A stretch of DNA of 64,000 nucleotides from an uncultured Oscillibacter sp. (GTDB taxonomy: Bacteria; Bacillota; Clostridia; Oscillospirales; Oscillospiraceae), in the NCBI GenBank assembly GCA_910584995.1, contig CAJUDW010000002.1, positions 62,001-126,000 of the forward strand, written 5' to 3'. Positions 55,064 through 63,470 of the stretch are shown one piece after another; within the stretch, counting starts at the first letter, position 1, and each line of letters begins with the position of its first letter. Made by a program: the position numbers and the translations under genes. The notes beneath the pieces were generated by a model. It searched no databases, had not been told where the DNA came from, and was given only the letters and a program-made list of their open reading frames with translations.

Positions 55064-56509
55064 TCAATCCGCTATAGTAGGCACGGCGTCCTGGGGGATG
55101 GGGCAGACATAGCCCCCCTCCGTCCGCTTCTGAAATTCTGCCTTTGCCGCCGCCAGCAGGGACGGATCTGCCAGCAGGTCTATGGCCGCTGCCGCCAGCA
55201 CCTTCCCGGCGTGGAGGGCCGCCCTGCGGGCAATATCCGTGCGGCCGACGGAAACGTTCTGCCAGCTGTGGCCGGGACTGCCGTTGGGCCATGTCGCGGC
55301 GTGGATTTGCCCGGTGGGGCACTGCCAGCTGACGTCCCCCACATCGGTGGAGCCGGGCTCAAAAGCGGGGCCTTGATACAGTGGGCACAGGAAGTCGTTC
55401 ATGGCGTGTCCCCCGTTTTCCACCCGGAGGGCCCTGACCTCCTCCGCAATGGCCGGGTCAAACTCCGCGCCGATGCCGGGAATCCCATCACTGCCGGGAT
55501 AGGTCTTCGCCAGGGCGTCGGCAAAGGCGTGTTCCTCCGCCGTGTGGCCCGGAACCCCTATAGCCTGGAAATTCCGGTACAGAACTGCCTCCAGGGCGTG
55601 GTTGGGCACGGTGTCTGCCAGGCCGTCGATAAAGACCTTCTCAAAAGTGGTACCGGTCATCAGGGCCGCGCCCTTGGCGATGTCGTCTACCCGCTTTTGC
55701 AGTTCCACCGCCTCAGCCACGCGGTTGGAGCGGACCATGTACAGCACGGAGGCCCGGGGCTGGACCACGTTGGGGCTGCGGCCTCCGGCGTCGGTGATGG
55801 CGTAGTGGACGCGGGCCCTGTCACTCATGTGCTCCCGGAGATACTGGACGCCGGTGTTCATCAACTCTACCGCGTCCAGGGCGCTGCGGCCCCGCTCCGG
55901 ATCCCCGGCGGCATGGGAGGCCACGCCAATGAATTTGTACTGGGTCTGGATGCAGGCGTTGGAGGAGCCGGTAACCACCTCGTTGGCGTCGTCCGGATGC
56001 CAGGTCAGGGCGGCGTCCAGGCTGTACCAGAGGCCGTCCCGGGCCATGAAGGCCTTAGCCGCGCCGCCTTCCTCGCCGGGACAACCGTAAAGGGTTACGG
56101 TGCCGGGGCATTGGGCGGATTCCAGATAGGCCTTGACCCCCAGGGCCGCCGCCAGGGCCCCGGCCCCCAGGAGATTGTGCCCGCAGCCGTGGCCGCAGCC
56201 GCCGGGGACCAGTTCCTCCCGTTCCAGGCTTCCGGGCTTCTGGGAAAGGCCGGACAGGGCGTCATATTCCGCCAGCAGGCCGATGAAAGGCCGCCCTGTG
56301 CCAAAGGACGCGGAGAAGGCGGTGGGAATCCCGCAGATTCCACGCTCCACAGAGAAGCCCTCCTGTTCCAGGACCTGGCAGTACAGGGCGGCGGAGCGCT
56401 CCTCCTGGAGGGAAAGTTCCGCGCAGTCCCAAACGCCGTCCGACACAGCGTTGACCACAGGGGCCTTTTCGTCAATGGCGGCCAGGGCCGCGTGTTTGCA
56501 GTCAGTCAT
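55064..56509 (-). CDS. M20-family amidohydrolase (AbgB-like)
   Basis: The 481-residue zinc amidohydrolase starts at ATG 56509 behind AGGAGG. GGCGHGCGHNLLGAGALAAA is the metal-binding segment, PGEEGGAAKAF carries the catalytic Glu, and a dimerisation insert follows. Length and motifs resemble the p-aminobenzoyl-glutamate hydrolase subunit AbgB, but many relatives cleave other N-acyl amino acids. It lies just downstream of an amino-acid ABC transporter, which hints at peptide or acyl-amino-acid use. Confidence 0.88.
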   Translation of the reverse strand: MTDCKHAALAAIDEKAPVVNAVSDGVWDCAELSLQEERSAALYCQVLEQEGFSVERGICGIPTAFSASFGTGRPFIGLLAEYDALSGLSQKPGSLEREELVPGGCGHGCGHNLLGAGALAAALGVKAYLESAQCPGTVTLYGCPGEEGGAAKAFMARDGLWYSLDAALTWHPDDANEVVTGSSNACIQTQYKFIGVASHAAGDPERGRSALDAVELMNTGVQYLREHMSDRARVHYAITDAGGRSPNVVQPRASVLYMVRSNRVAEAVELQKRVDDIAKGAALMTGTTFEKVFIDGLADTVPNHALEAVLYRNFQAIGVPGHTAEEHAFADALAKTYPGSDGIPGIGAEFDPAIAEEVRALRVENGGHAMNDFLCPLYQGPAFEPGSTDVGDVSWQCPTGQIHAATWPNGSPGHSWQNVSVGRTDIARRAALHAGKVLAAAAIDLLADPSLLAAAKAEFQKRTEGGYVCPIPQDAVPTIAD

Positions 56510-56530
56510 GGAAAATTCCTCCTTGAAAAG

Positions 56531-56557
56531 AAAAGCGCACACACTGTGTGCGCTTTT
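56531..56557 (-). terminator. Perfect terminator between the ABC operon and the M20 gene
   Basis: AAAAGCGCACACA and TGTGTGCGCTTTT pair fully across one central base. The reverse transcript ends in a U run. Confidence 0.8.
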
Positions 56558-56560
56558 GTG

Positions 56561-57340
56561 TTACAGCACCTTGCTGAGAAAATCCTGAAGCCTGGGATTC
56601 TGGGGATGGATGAACAGGGATTCCGGCGCGCCCTCCTCCAGCAGACGGCCGTCCGCCATAAAGAGGACCCGGTCGCCCACTTCCCGGGCGAAGCCCATCT
56701 CGTGGGTTACGACCGCCATGGTCATGCCCTCTTGGGCGAGGCCCCGCATAACGTCCAGTACCTCCCCCACCATTTCCGGATCCAGGGCGGAGGTGGGCTC
56801 GTCAAAAAGCATGACTTCCGGTTCCATGGCCAGGGCCCGGACAATGGCCACCCGCTGTTTCTGCCCGCCGGAGAGTTGGATGGGATAGGCGGCGGCGCGA
56901 TCCCTCAGGCCTACCCGTTCCAGAAGGGCCAGGGCCTTTTCCTCCGCCTCGGCTTTGTTCGTGCCCTTCACCTTGATGGGGGCCAGGGTCATGTTGTCCA
57001 GTATGGTCATATGGGGGAAGAGGTTGAAATGCTGGAACACCATGCCCATTTTCTGGCGGTGCTTGTCAATGTTCACTTTCACCATTTTCCCGGTCTGGGG
57101 ATCCTTGTACTTCCTCCGGGTGATGTCTACGCCTTCGAAGATGATGGAGCCGCTGGTGGGCTCCTCCAGCAGGTTCAGGCTCCGCAGGAAGGTGGACTTG
57201 CCGGAACCGGAGGGGCCGATGACTACCACCACCTCGCCCCGGCGGATGCCGGCGGATACGCCGTCCAGGGCCTTGATGGCGCCGTGGTTGTAGTATTTTT
57301 TCAGGTCGGTGACCTGGATGATGTTATCGGACATCGCCAC
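56561..57340 (-). CDS. Polar amino-acid ABC transporter ATP-binding protein
   Basis: About 259 residues with Walker A GPSGSGKSTFL, signature LSGGQKQRVAI, Walker B VMLFDEPTSALDPE and H-loop VVTHEMGFA, the GlnQ/HisP pattern. The GTG at 57340 has GGAGG seven bases away; ATG 57334 is an alternative. It overlaps the permease end by 17 bp and is the last gene of the transporter unit. A short insert (RRKYKDPQTGKMVKVNIDKH) follows the first Walker region. Confidence 0.93.
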   Translation of the reverse strand: MAMSDNIIQVTDLKKYYNHGAIKALDGVSAGIRRGEVVVVIGPSGSGKSTFLRSLNLLEEPTSGSIIFEGVDITRRKYKDPQTGKMVKVNIDKHRQKMGMVFQHFNLFPHMTILDNMTLAPIKVKGTNKAEAEEKALALLERVGLRDRAAAYPIQLSGGQKQRVAIVRALAMEPEVMLFDEPTSALDPEMVGEVLDVMRGLAQEGMTMAVVTHEMGFAREVGDRVLFMADGRLLEEGAPESLFIHPQNPRLQDFLSKVL

Positions 57341-58289
57341 GGCGCATCCTCCTCTCAAAGTAGGCAATCAGCTTGCTGGTGGGGAAGCAGAGGCAGAAAT
57401 AGATAATGGCAGCAATCATCAGAGGTTCCATGATAACGTAAGTTGCGCCCTTTACAGCGTTGACGCTGGACATGAGATCCTGCACGCCGATAACATAGGT
57501 GATAGCGGATTCCTTGATAATCACCACGAACTCATTGGCGATGGCCGGCAAAATGTTTTTCAAAGCCTGGGGCATGATGATGTACCGAAGGTTTTGCACC
57601 TGTTTAAGGCCTAGGCACCGGGCGGCTTCAGTCTGGCCGCCGTCCACGGACTGCATACCGGAGCGGATAATCTCACACAGGTATGCCGCCGAGTTCAGTC
57701 CCATTGTGACCATGCCGGGAACAAACCGATTGAACGCAATGAAGCCAAACATCTGAAATGTGGGCAGCTTCACAAGCGTAAAGACACTGTGATAGATAAT
57801 CAGAATCTGCACCAATACCGGGGTGGAACGCATAACTTCCACGTAGGCGGTGGCGAAGAAGCCCAAGGGATTGAATTGGCTGACCTGATAGAGAAAACCG
57901 CTGTCCCGCTTCAGCCCTTGTGCGTCTCTCTCAAAAAATCCAAATACATTGGGGAAATTTTTGGCAAGCCACAGGGCGGGGCGGAAATTGCTCATCCGCA
58001 TAACCGCCAGCAAAATAGCCAGTATAAAACCAATGATCACCGTTGTCAGTGCCAATAGTATCGTGACAGCAAGGCCCTGCCGGAACAGCAGGCTGTAACG
58101 CATGACCGTTGGGAAGTTTTCCGGACGAATTATGTGGCTTTTCTCCACAAGATGTACAAGAAGCGCCACTGCACCGCCAATCAAGACGATATAAAAGACC
58201 AGCAAAGCCAGTGTGAGAACACCTTGCCGGACCGATCCTCCGGAAGAGAGGCGCTCCGGTTCATTTTTCCGCCGGTTGAAATCACCCAT
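57324..58289 (-). CDS. Amino-acid ABC transporter permease
   Basis: The 321-residue protein starts at ATG 58289 behind GAAAGGGG. It has about five to six membrane segments and the EAA loop (EAARCLGLKQVQNLRYIIMP) that docks the ATPase. It is longer than classic HisM permeases because of an N-terminal extension and an extra periplasmic loop (about 115-150). Confidence 0.92.
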   Translation of the reverse strand: MGDFNRRKNEPERLSSGGSVRQGVLTLALLVFYIVLIGGAVALLVHLVEKSHIIRPENFPTVMRYSLLFRQGLAVTILLALTTVIIGFILAILLAVMRMSNFRPALWLAKNFPNVFGFFERDAQGLKRDSGFLYQVSQFNPLGFFATAYVEVMRSTPVLVQILIIYHSVFTLVKLPTFQMFGFIAFNRFVPGMVTMGLNSAAYLCEIIRSGMQSVDGGQTEAARCLGLKQVQNLRYIIMPQALKNILPAIANEFVVIIKESAITYVIGVQDLMSSVNAVKGATYVIMEPLMIAAIIYFCLCFPTSKLIAYFERRMRRGDVR

Positions 58290-58386
58290 GGGGGATTCCC
58301 CTTTCTCATTTTCTCTAAATTCCGGGTCTGTACTCACAACCGGAAAACGCGGAAAGGCTCTTTCCGGTTGTCAACACGGACGTCAG

Positions 58387-58421
58387 GCCGGTTCCTCCCC
58401 ACGGCTGGGGGAGGAACCGGC
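58387..58421 (-). other. Intercistronic hairpin in the ABC operon
   Basis: GCCGGTTCCTCCCC (58387-58400) and GGGGAGGAACCGGC (58408-58421) are a perfect 14-bp pair, between the binding-protein and permease genes. There is no T run. Such stems usually protect the abundant upstream message. Confidence 0.7.
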
Positions 58422-58447
58422 AGATTGTGTTTTCAAAAAGGCTTTAC

Positions 58448-59440
58448 TCAGCCCTGGGGACGGCCCTGCTCGTCCAGCAGGCCCTCATAGACCTCGCCGG
58501 TGGCAAGTTCGTTGGCCTCCGCCACGAAATCAGCCATGGAGCCGTCCTGCAGGGCGGCGGCAATGGCGGCGTTGACAGCCTGGAGCAGGACGGGATTGTC
58601 CTTCTGCACGCCGATGGCGGAACCGGCTACGTCATAGGGTACGTCCAGGATAATAGCCAGTTCGGGGTAGTTCTTGGCGTAGCACTCGGCCACGGCAGTT
58701 TCAATGTAGGCGCCGTCCAGCTTGCCGGAGATCAGTTCCATCAGGATATCGGGCACCTTGCTAAGCTGGATCTGCTGGGCGTTGGGGCTGTTGGTCTGCA
58801 TCAGAGTCACCTGGATAGAGCCGGTCTGGGCGCCGATCTGGTACTTGGGATCATTGGTGGCTTCCAGGTTGGGGAACTGATCCTCCTTGCCCTTCACGGT
58901 GACGAAAGACTGGCCGCCGATGTAGTAGAGATTGGAGAAGTCCATGATGTTGGCCCGATCGGGATCGGGAGAAAGGCCGGCCACACCCAGATCAACCGTC
59001 TTGTTATTTACCTCCATCAGAACGCCATCGAAGTCCATCGGGTTGACGTCAGCTTCCAGTCCCAGAAAATCGGCGATATAATTGATCAGGGCCAGATCGA
59101 AGCCTGCCAGAACAGGGGTGCCGTTCTCGTCAATGGCATAAAACTCATAGGGGGCGAAGTCGGGGCTGGTGGCAACGGTGAGCTTACCCTCGGTGACAGT
59201 CTGCAGCTGAGGCTTCAGTTCTTCCACCATGGCTTTCAGTTCCTCCATGGAAAGGGCGCTGAAGTCGATTTCCTTCTCGCTGCCGTCCTGGGTGCCGGAG
59301 TTGGTGTCGGTATCGCTGGAGGTGCCGGAACCGGCGTTATTGGCGTCGGAGCCGGTGTCGGGGGTGTCTTTTCCGCCGCCGCAGGCCGCAAGAGACAGCA
59401 CCATGGCCAGTGTCAGCAGAAGCGTGAACAGTTTTTTCAT
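58448..59440 (-). CDS. Amino-acid ABC transporter substrate-binding lipoprotein
   Basis: The 330-residue lipoprotein starts at ATG 59440 (MKKLFTLLLTLAMVLSLAAC) behind AAAAGGAA. After the lipobox comes a Gly/Ser/Asp/Thr linker, then SBP_bac_3 features (LTVATSPDFAPYEFYAIDEN, AGFDLALINYIADFLG, IGAQTGSIQ). The ligand is probably a polar amino acid. It is the first gene of the transporter unit. Confidence 0.92.
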   Translation of the reverse strand: MKKLFTLLLTLAMVLSLAACGGGKDTPDTGSDANNAGSGTSSDTDTNSGTQDGSEKEIDFSALSMEELKAMVEELKPQLQTVTEGKLTVATSPDFAPYEFYAIDENGTPVLAGFDLALINYIADFLGLEADVNPMDFDGVLMEVNNKTVDLGVAGLSPDPDRANIMDFSNLYYIGGQSFVTVKGKEDQFPNLEATNDPKYQIGAQTGSIQVTLMQTNSPNAQQIQLSKVPDILMELISGKLDGAYIETAVAECYAKNYPELAIILDVPYDVAGSAIGVQKDNPVLLQAVNAAIAAALQDGSMADFVAEANELATGEVYEGLLDEQGRPQG

Positions 59441-59534
59441 AGCAATCTTCCTTTTCATCGAAATAGAATGTCCCCGCAGGACGGGGTTTTCCAGCTTTCA
59501 GGCAGGCGGTTTCGGCCTGCCCGGAACTGGTGTT

Positions 59535-59563
59535 ACCTTACCACTCCCCTGAATAGATGTCAA
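59535..59563 (-). promoter_or_regulatory. Promoter of the amino-acid ABC operon
   Basis: On the reverse strand TTGACA (59563-59558) and TAAGGT (59540-59535) are separated by 17 bp. Confidence 0.65.
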
Positions 59564-59676
59564 TACTTTTTCATTAGTTTTGCATAAATATTTGTGTAAA
59601 TTCTGCCATTTTTGGAATTTTTCCGGTGAACTCCCCACATGTACCCGGTAAGGTTGTGCATTTTAACCGAAGAGAA

Positions 59677-59700
59677 ATGAATACTAAAATGAATATTCAT
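59677..59700. promoter_or_regulatory. Candidate operator with palindrome
   Basis: ATGAATA (59677-59683) is repeated as the perfect palindrome ATGAATATTCAT (59689-59700), 115-140 bp upstream of the ABC promoter. Confidence 0.4.
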
Positions 59701-59704
59701 AAAA

Positions 59705-59740
59705 AGCGCAGGGAGGCCTGCCGGGGATATCCCCCTGCCG
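59705..59740 (-). terminator. Terminator after the LacI-type regulator
   Basis: On the reverse strand GCAGGG and CCCTGC enclose an inner GGGGATATCCCC stem and are followed by GCTTTTT. Confidence 0.6.
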
Positions 59741-59744
59741 GGCT

Positions 59745-60770
59745 TCAAATGGTCTCGGCATTTAAAATCGGGCTCTCCGGATAGAAGCAGTCCCGTTCCG
59801 GCTCCTTGTGTTCCACCACGGCGGCAAACAGCACGCTCAGGGCCTGATAACTCTGGTAGGCCAGATTTTGATCGATGGTAAAATCCACCAGACCCTCCCG
59901 CAGCAGCTGCCGCACCTCCGGGCCGCTGTCGTGAACCAGGACCCGGATTTTCCCTGCCAGCCCCGCCTTCCGGATGGCCTGGGCGCAGGCGGCTACGCTC
60001 TGGTTGGCCATATAGATGTACCGGGGCGGCGCGGTATCTGCCAGGGCCGCGGATACCGCCGCCAGGGTTTCGGAGAAATTTTCGTGGGTGGCGGCGATCC
60101 GGCAGTCCTCCCGCCGGAAACCCCGCTCCTCCAGCCGCTCCAAAAAGCCCTCCGCCCGGCCCCTGTGGCCGGCATATTCCGGCCCGGCGTAGACCAGCAG
60201 CAGCGGATCCCCGGGCCCCAGGAATTTTGCGGCGATCTCCCCGGCAATGCGGCCTGCCCGGTGGGCGTCCTCCCCCACGTAGCAGATCCGCCGGGAGCCG
60301 GGAATGTCGGAGTTGAAGGCGGCCACCGGGATATGCCGTTCCGCCAGTTCTTCCAGTTTGTCCCGGAGGGCCGGGCACCCGGCGGCGCAGAGGGCCACCG
60401 CCCGGGCTTTTTCCTCCACCGCCCTGTCCAGCAGGCGGAGGCACTGGGTCATATCTGCCTGCCGGTAGGGGTAGGATACCACCTGTACGTTATAATCCCG
60501 CCGCTCCTCCAGGAAGCGGGCAGTTCCGGCGGCCATGGCCTCCCCCACGTAACCCTCCCAGGCGGGATGCACCACGGCAAACCGCCAGGGGGTGCCGCTC
60601 ATGGCCAGGGCGCTGGCCACCCGGTTGGGACGGTAGTCCAGTTCCTCCATAACCGCCAGCACCCGGGCCCGGACCTCCGCCTTCACATAGGGCCGGTTGT
60701 GGAGCACCCGATCCACCGTGCCGATGGAAACCCCGGCCCGCTCCGCGATGATTTTAATGGTTGCCCGCAT
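59745..60770 (-). CDS. LacI-family transcriptional regulator
   Basis: The 341-residue protein starts at ATG 60770 behind GGAGGACGCC. The N-terminal LacI HTH (TIKIIAERAGVSIGTVDRVL then HNRPYVKAEVR) is followed by a periplasmic-binding-protein domain (about 62-341) of the sugar-binding class (WRFAVVHPAWEGYV, VAAFNSDIPGSRR). The 'SIGTVDRVL' version of the HTH is typical of regulators of sugar or polyol use. It lies upstream of the amino-acid ABC unit in the same direction, but control of that unit is only inference. Confidence 0.92.
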   Translation of the reverse strand: MRATIKIIAERAGVSIGTVDRVLHNRPYVKAEVRARVLAVMEELDYRPNRVASALAMSGTPWRFAVVHPAWEGYVGEAMAAGTARFLEERRDYNVQVVSYPYRQADMTQCLRLLDRAVEEKARAVALCAAGCPALRDKLEELAERHIPVAAFNSDIPGSRRICYVGEDAHRAGRIAGEIAAKFLGPGDPLLLVYAGPEYAGHRGRAEGFLERLEERGFRREDCRIAATHENFSETLAAVSAALADTAPPRYIYMANQSVAACAQAIRKAGLAGKIRVLVHDSGPEVRQLLREGLVDFTIDQNLAYQSYQALSVLFAAVVEHKEPERDCFYPESPILNAETI

Positions 60771-60840
60771 GGCGTCCTCCTTCGCAAATTCCGGCAGAAA
60801 GCCTGAAAATCCCCTTTCAGGCACAGTCATATGATTTAAT

Positions 60841-60868
60841 AACATAACATGTTTCTGGTTCCTGTCAA
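60841..60868 (-). promoter_or_regulatory. Promoter of the LacI-type gene with leader hairpin
   Basis: On the reverse strand TTGACA (60868-60863) and TATGTT (60846-60841) are 16 bp apart. A GCCTGAAA/TTTCAGGC hairpin (60801-60822) lies in the leader. Confidence 0.55.
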
Positions 60869-60908
60869 GGTTATTTTGGTACACTTTCCATGAAAAGAAA
60901 ATTTTATG

Positions 60909-61190
60909 TATACAAATCCCGCTGTCTGTGCTATACTACATAAAATCCGGCGTCGAGACGCCGGAGTTGCCTTTCGGGCAGGCTCCGGATTCCTCCGCCG
61001 TGCTTGATCGTATTTCACCGGCCTGGGACGCGGTTCCCTCCGGTTAAATAGAGCCTGCGCAAAAAGCGGGCGCGGCAATTCTCTCATCATCGGGTATATG
61101 GGAAACGAACATGACGTGACTGAACCCCTGCCGGCGAAACGGGGCCGGGCAGGCGACAGCCGTCTCTTCTTTGCGTGCCCGTTTTTGGGG
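60909..61190 (+). ncRNA. Structured leader or small RNA upstream of rnJ, class unknown
   Basis: TATACA (60909-60914) and TATACT (60932-60937), spacer 17 bp, predict a transcript from about 60944. It begins with CCGGCGT/ACGCCGG, whose 3' arm can instead pair as CCGGAG/CTCCGG around TGCC-TTTC-GGGCA, so two stems exclude each other. Near the end CCTGCC (61127-61132) can pair with GGGCAGG (61147-61153), competing with a terminator-like CGGGCA/TGCCCG stem (61146-61151 with 61176-61181) followed by TTTTT. Read-through would reach rnJ. It could be a riboswitch-like leader, an rnJ autoregulatory element, or an independent RNA such as 6S. I cannot assign a family. Confidence 0.5.
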
Positions 61191-61259
61191 CCCATCCGGT
61201 TTCCGAGGCTGAGAGCGTTTGTTACATATTCTGTATGAATTAAAGGAGTTCTAGTATCT

Positions 61260-62918
61260 ATGGCAGAAAAACTGAAAATTATCCCCTTGGGCGGCCTGAA
61301 CGAAATCGGCAAAAACATGACCGCCTATGAGTACGGCGGCGAGATCATTGTGGTGGACTGCGGCATGGCCTTCCCCGGGGACGACATGTACGGCATTGAC
61401 TGCATCATCCCGGATGTGACCTACCTCATCAAGAACCGCTCCCGTCTCCGGGGCCTCTTCATCACCCACGGCCACGAGGATCACGTGGGCGCGATTCCCT
61501 ATGTCCTCAAGCAGGTCAATCTTCCCATCTACTGCACCCGCTTCACCGCCGGCCTCATCCGGCTGAAGCTGGAGGAGCACGGGCTGGCCAAGTCCACCAA
61601 ACTTATCACCGTGGAGCCGGGAAAGAGCGTCCGGGCGGGGAAATTCACCGTGGAGTTCATCCACGTGAACCACTCCATCGCCGACTCCGCCGCCTTCGCC
61701 ATCCATACCAAGATGGGCGTGGTGGTCCATACCGGCGACTTCAAAATTGACGCCACCCCCATCGACGGGGAGGTCATTGACCTGGCCCGGTTCGGGGAAC
61801 TGGGGAAGGAGGGCGTCCTGTGCCTCTGCGCCGACTCCACCAACGTGGAACGTCCCGGCTACACTATGAGCGAGAGCGCCGTGGGCCAGACCTTCATGCG
61901 GCAGTTCCAGGGGTGCGAGGAGCGGATCATCGTCACCACTTTCGCCTCCAACGTCCACCGCATCCAGCAGGTGCTGGACGCCGCCGCCGCTTTTGGCCGG
62001 AAGGTGGCCGTTACGGGCCGTTCCATGGAGAATATCATGAAGGTCTCTACGGAACTTGGGTATATGAAGGTGCCGAAAAACACCCTGATGGACGTCAACA
62101 AGCTGAAAGGCCTGCCGAAGAACAAGCAGGTCATTGTCACCACCGGCTCCCAGGGCGAGGAGATGAGCGCCCTGTACCGCATGGCCTTCTCCCAGCACAA
62201 GCAGGTGGAGGTAGGCCCCGGGGACAAGGTGATTATCTCCGCCTCCGCCATCCCCGGCAACGAGGTGACGGTGAGCCGGGTTATCAACGAACTGTTCCGC
62301 AAGGGCGTGAAGGTGGTCTATGACAAGGCCGACATGCTCCATGTCTCCGGCCACGCCTGCCAGGAGGAACTGAAAATCATCCACGCCCTGACGAAGCCCC
62401 GTTTCTTCGTCCCCCTCCACGGGGAACAGCGGATGCTGCAAATCCACTCCCACGTGGCCCAGCAGATGGGCATGGATCGGAACCATATCGCCATTGCCGA
62501 CAACGGCTCCGTGATTGAACTGACGGTCAAGACCATGAAAATCGGCAGTTCTGTCCCCGCCGGGGAGATTTACGTGGACGGCTCCGGCGTCGGGGACGTA
62601 GGGGCCGTGGTCATGCGGGATCGGAAGCGGCTGGCAGAGGACGGCATGGTGGTCGTGGTACTGCCCATTTCCTCCCACAACGGGGATCTGCTGTCCCCGC
62701 CGGAGATCATTACCCGGGGCTTCATCTACGTGAAGGAGTCCGGGGATCTGATCAAGGCGCTGCAGGCCGCCGCTATGGACGCCGCCGGCAGCGTCAGCCG
62801 CCGCAGGGGCCGGGACGACGGGGAACTGCGCGGGGCGGTGAAATCCGCCGTCAGCAGCTATCTCTTCAAAAATACAAAGCGCAGCCCCATGGTGATCCCT
62901 GTGGTGACGCGCCTGTAA
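61260..62918 (+). CDS. rnj: Ribonuclease J
   Basis: RNase J is the 5'-3' exoribonuclease/endoribonuclease that drives mRNA decay and rRNA maturation in Firmicutes. The 552 residues contain the metallo-beta-lactamase motif THGHEDHVGAIPYVL, a beta-CASP domain with GRSMENIMK and HVSGHACQEELK, and a C-terminal domain. AAAGGAG precedes ATG 61260. The unusually long structured leader suggests post-transcriptional control. Confidence 0.96.
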   Translation: MAEKLKIIPLGGLNEIGKNMTAYEYGGEIIVVDCGMAFPGDDMYGIDCIIPDVTYLIKNRSRLRGLFITHGHEDHVGAIPYVLKQVNLPIYCTRFTAGLIRLKLEEHGLAKSTKLITVEPGKSVRAGKFTVEFIHVNHSIADSAAFAIHTKMGVVVHTGDFKIDATPIDGEVIDLARFGELGKEGVLCLCADSTNVERPGYTMSESAVGQTFMRQFQGCEERIIVTTFASNVHRIQQVLDAAAAFGRKVAVTGRSMENIMKVSTELGYMKVPKNTLMDVNKLKGLPKNKQVIVTTGSQGEEMSALYRMAFSQHKQVEVGPGDKVIISASAIPGNEVTVSRVINELFRKGVKVVYDKADMLHVSGHACQEELKIIHALTKPRFFVPLHGEQRMLQIHSHVAQQMGMDRNHIAIADNGSVIELTVKTMKIGSSVPAGEIYVDGSGVGDVGAVVMRDRKRLAEDGMVVVVLPISSHNGDLLSPPEIITRGFIYVKESGDLIKALQAAAMDAAGSVSRRRGRDDGELRGAVKSAVSSYLFKNTKRSPMVIPVVTRL

Positions 62919-62933
62919 AAATGGATAACAGAG

Positions 62934-62974
62934 GCGGAGGCAGCCCAAAGGGCTGTTTCCGCCTCCGCTTTTCC
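62934..62974 (+). terminator. Terminator after rnJ
   Basis: GCGGAGG (62934-62940) and CCTCCGC (62962-62968) with an inner AGCCC/GGGCT stem, followed by TTTT. Confidence 0.8.
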
Positions 62975-63094
62975 GGCGGCTGCTCACCGGACGCCCCTGG
63001 GGGCACAGCCGGTAAATTCCCCGCCTGCCTTGCTGAGACGCTTCTCTGCGGATTTCTCTTTTCGGCAGAACCAGCGGATTTTCCCCCTTTCCGC

Positions 63095-63145
63095 CCAAAA
63101 ATAGTACCGGGACCAGCCGCAGGCTGGTCCCGGTACTATTTTTGG
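63095..63145. repeat. Perfect 24-bp inverted repeat
   Basis: The left arm (63095-63118) starts CCAAAAATAGTACC and the right arm (63122-63145) is its exact complement; the loop is GCA. The arm ends are A/T-rich on both strands, so it would work as a bidirectional terminator. Confidence 0.88.
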
Positions 63146-63302
63146 AAGATTGGATGAAAAGAAGTTTTGTCTCTTGCAAGTATTAAGATACAGGAGATTT
63201 GTTAAGCAAACCAGCCTCAATTGTTAAGAAAGTCTTAAATCTTATGTCAACCAACTATCCCGCTTTAAGCCGGGCTATCCCCTGCCCTGCCGCGCCGGGA
63301 AA

Positions 63303-63348
63303 TGCCCCGCCCGCTGCAGGCGGGAGGCTCGCGCCAAGGGCGGGGAGC
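63303..63348. other. GC-rich foldback
   Basis: GCCCCGCCC and GGGCGGGG enclose a smaller CCCGC/GCGGG stem around CTGCAGG. The inner part resembles the dispersed repeat at 21668-21705 in degenerate form. Confidence 0.4.
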
Positions 63349-63470
63349 CTATGGACGGCCCAAAAAGCCGCAGCGAGCGGCGTGGCAGATGCCGCAGGCC
63401 GCGTTTTCGGGACAAAGGCGGCAGGCCCGCACCTGGCAATACCCAGCCCCCCCCTTTTTCATCCGATCCT

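Larger units (their letters stand above)
59441..59744. other. Intergenic region upstream of the binding-protein gene
   Basis: This stretch of about 300 bp holds the promoter of the ABC operon, a 12-bp palindrome near 59689, and the terminator of the LacI-type gene. No gene was seen. Confidence 0.6.
62975..63470. other. Gene-free stretch between rnJ and tadA
   Basis: About 500 bp with a 24-bp perfect inverted repeat (63095-63145), an AT-rich segment with four TTAA-containing words (about 63180-63240), and a GC-rich foldback (63303-63348). Open frames here lack start signals and known motifs. Confidence 0.6.

Noticed and set aside
60944..61190. Possible c-di-GMP-I riboswitch (GGGACGC and CTCCGG words)
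   Set aside because: The GCAAACC and GAAAG elements of the aptamer are missing and the order and spacing do not fit.
60944..61190. Possible T-box leader
   Set aside because: There is no GGTGGNACCGCG T-box sequence and the downstream gene is RNase J, not an aminoacyl-tRNA or amino-acid gene.
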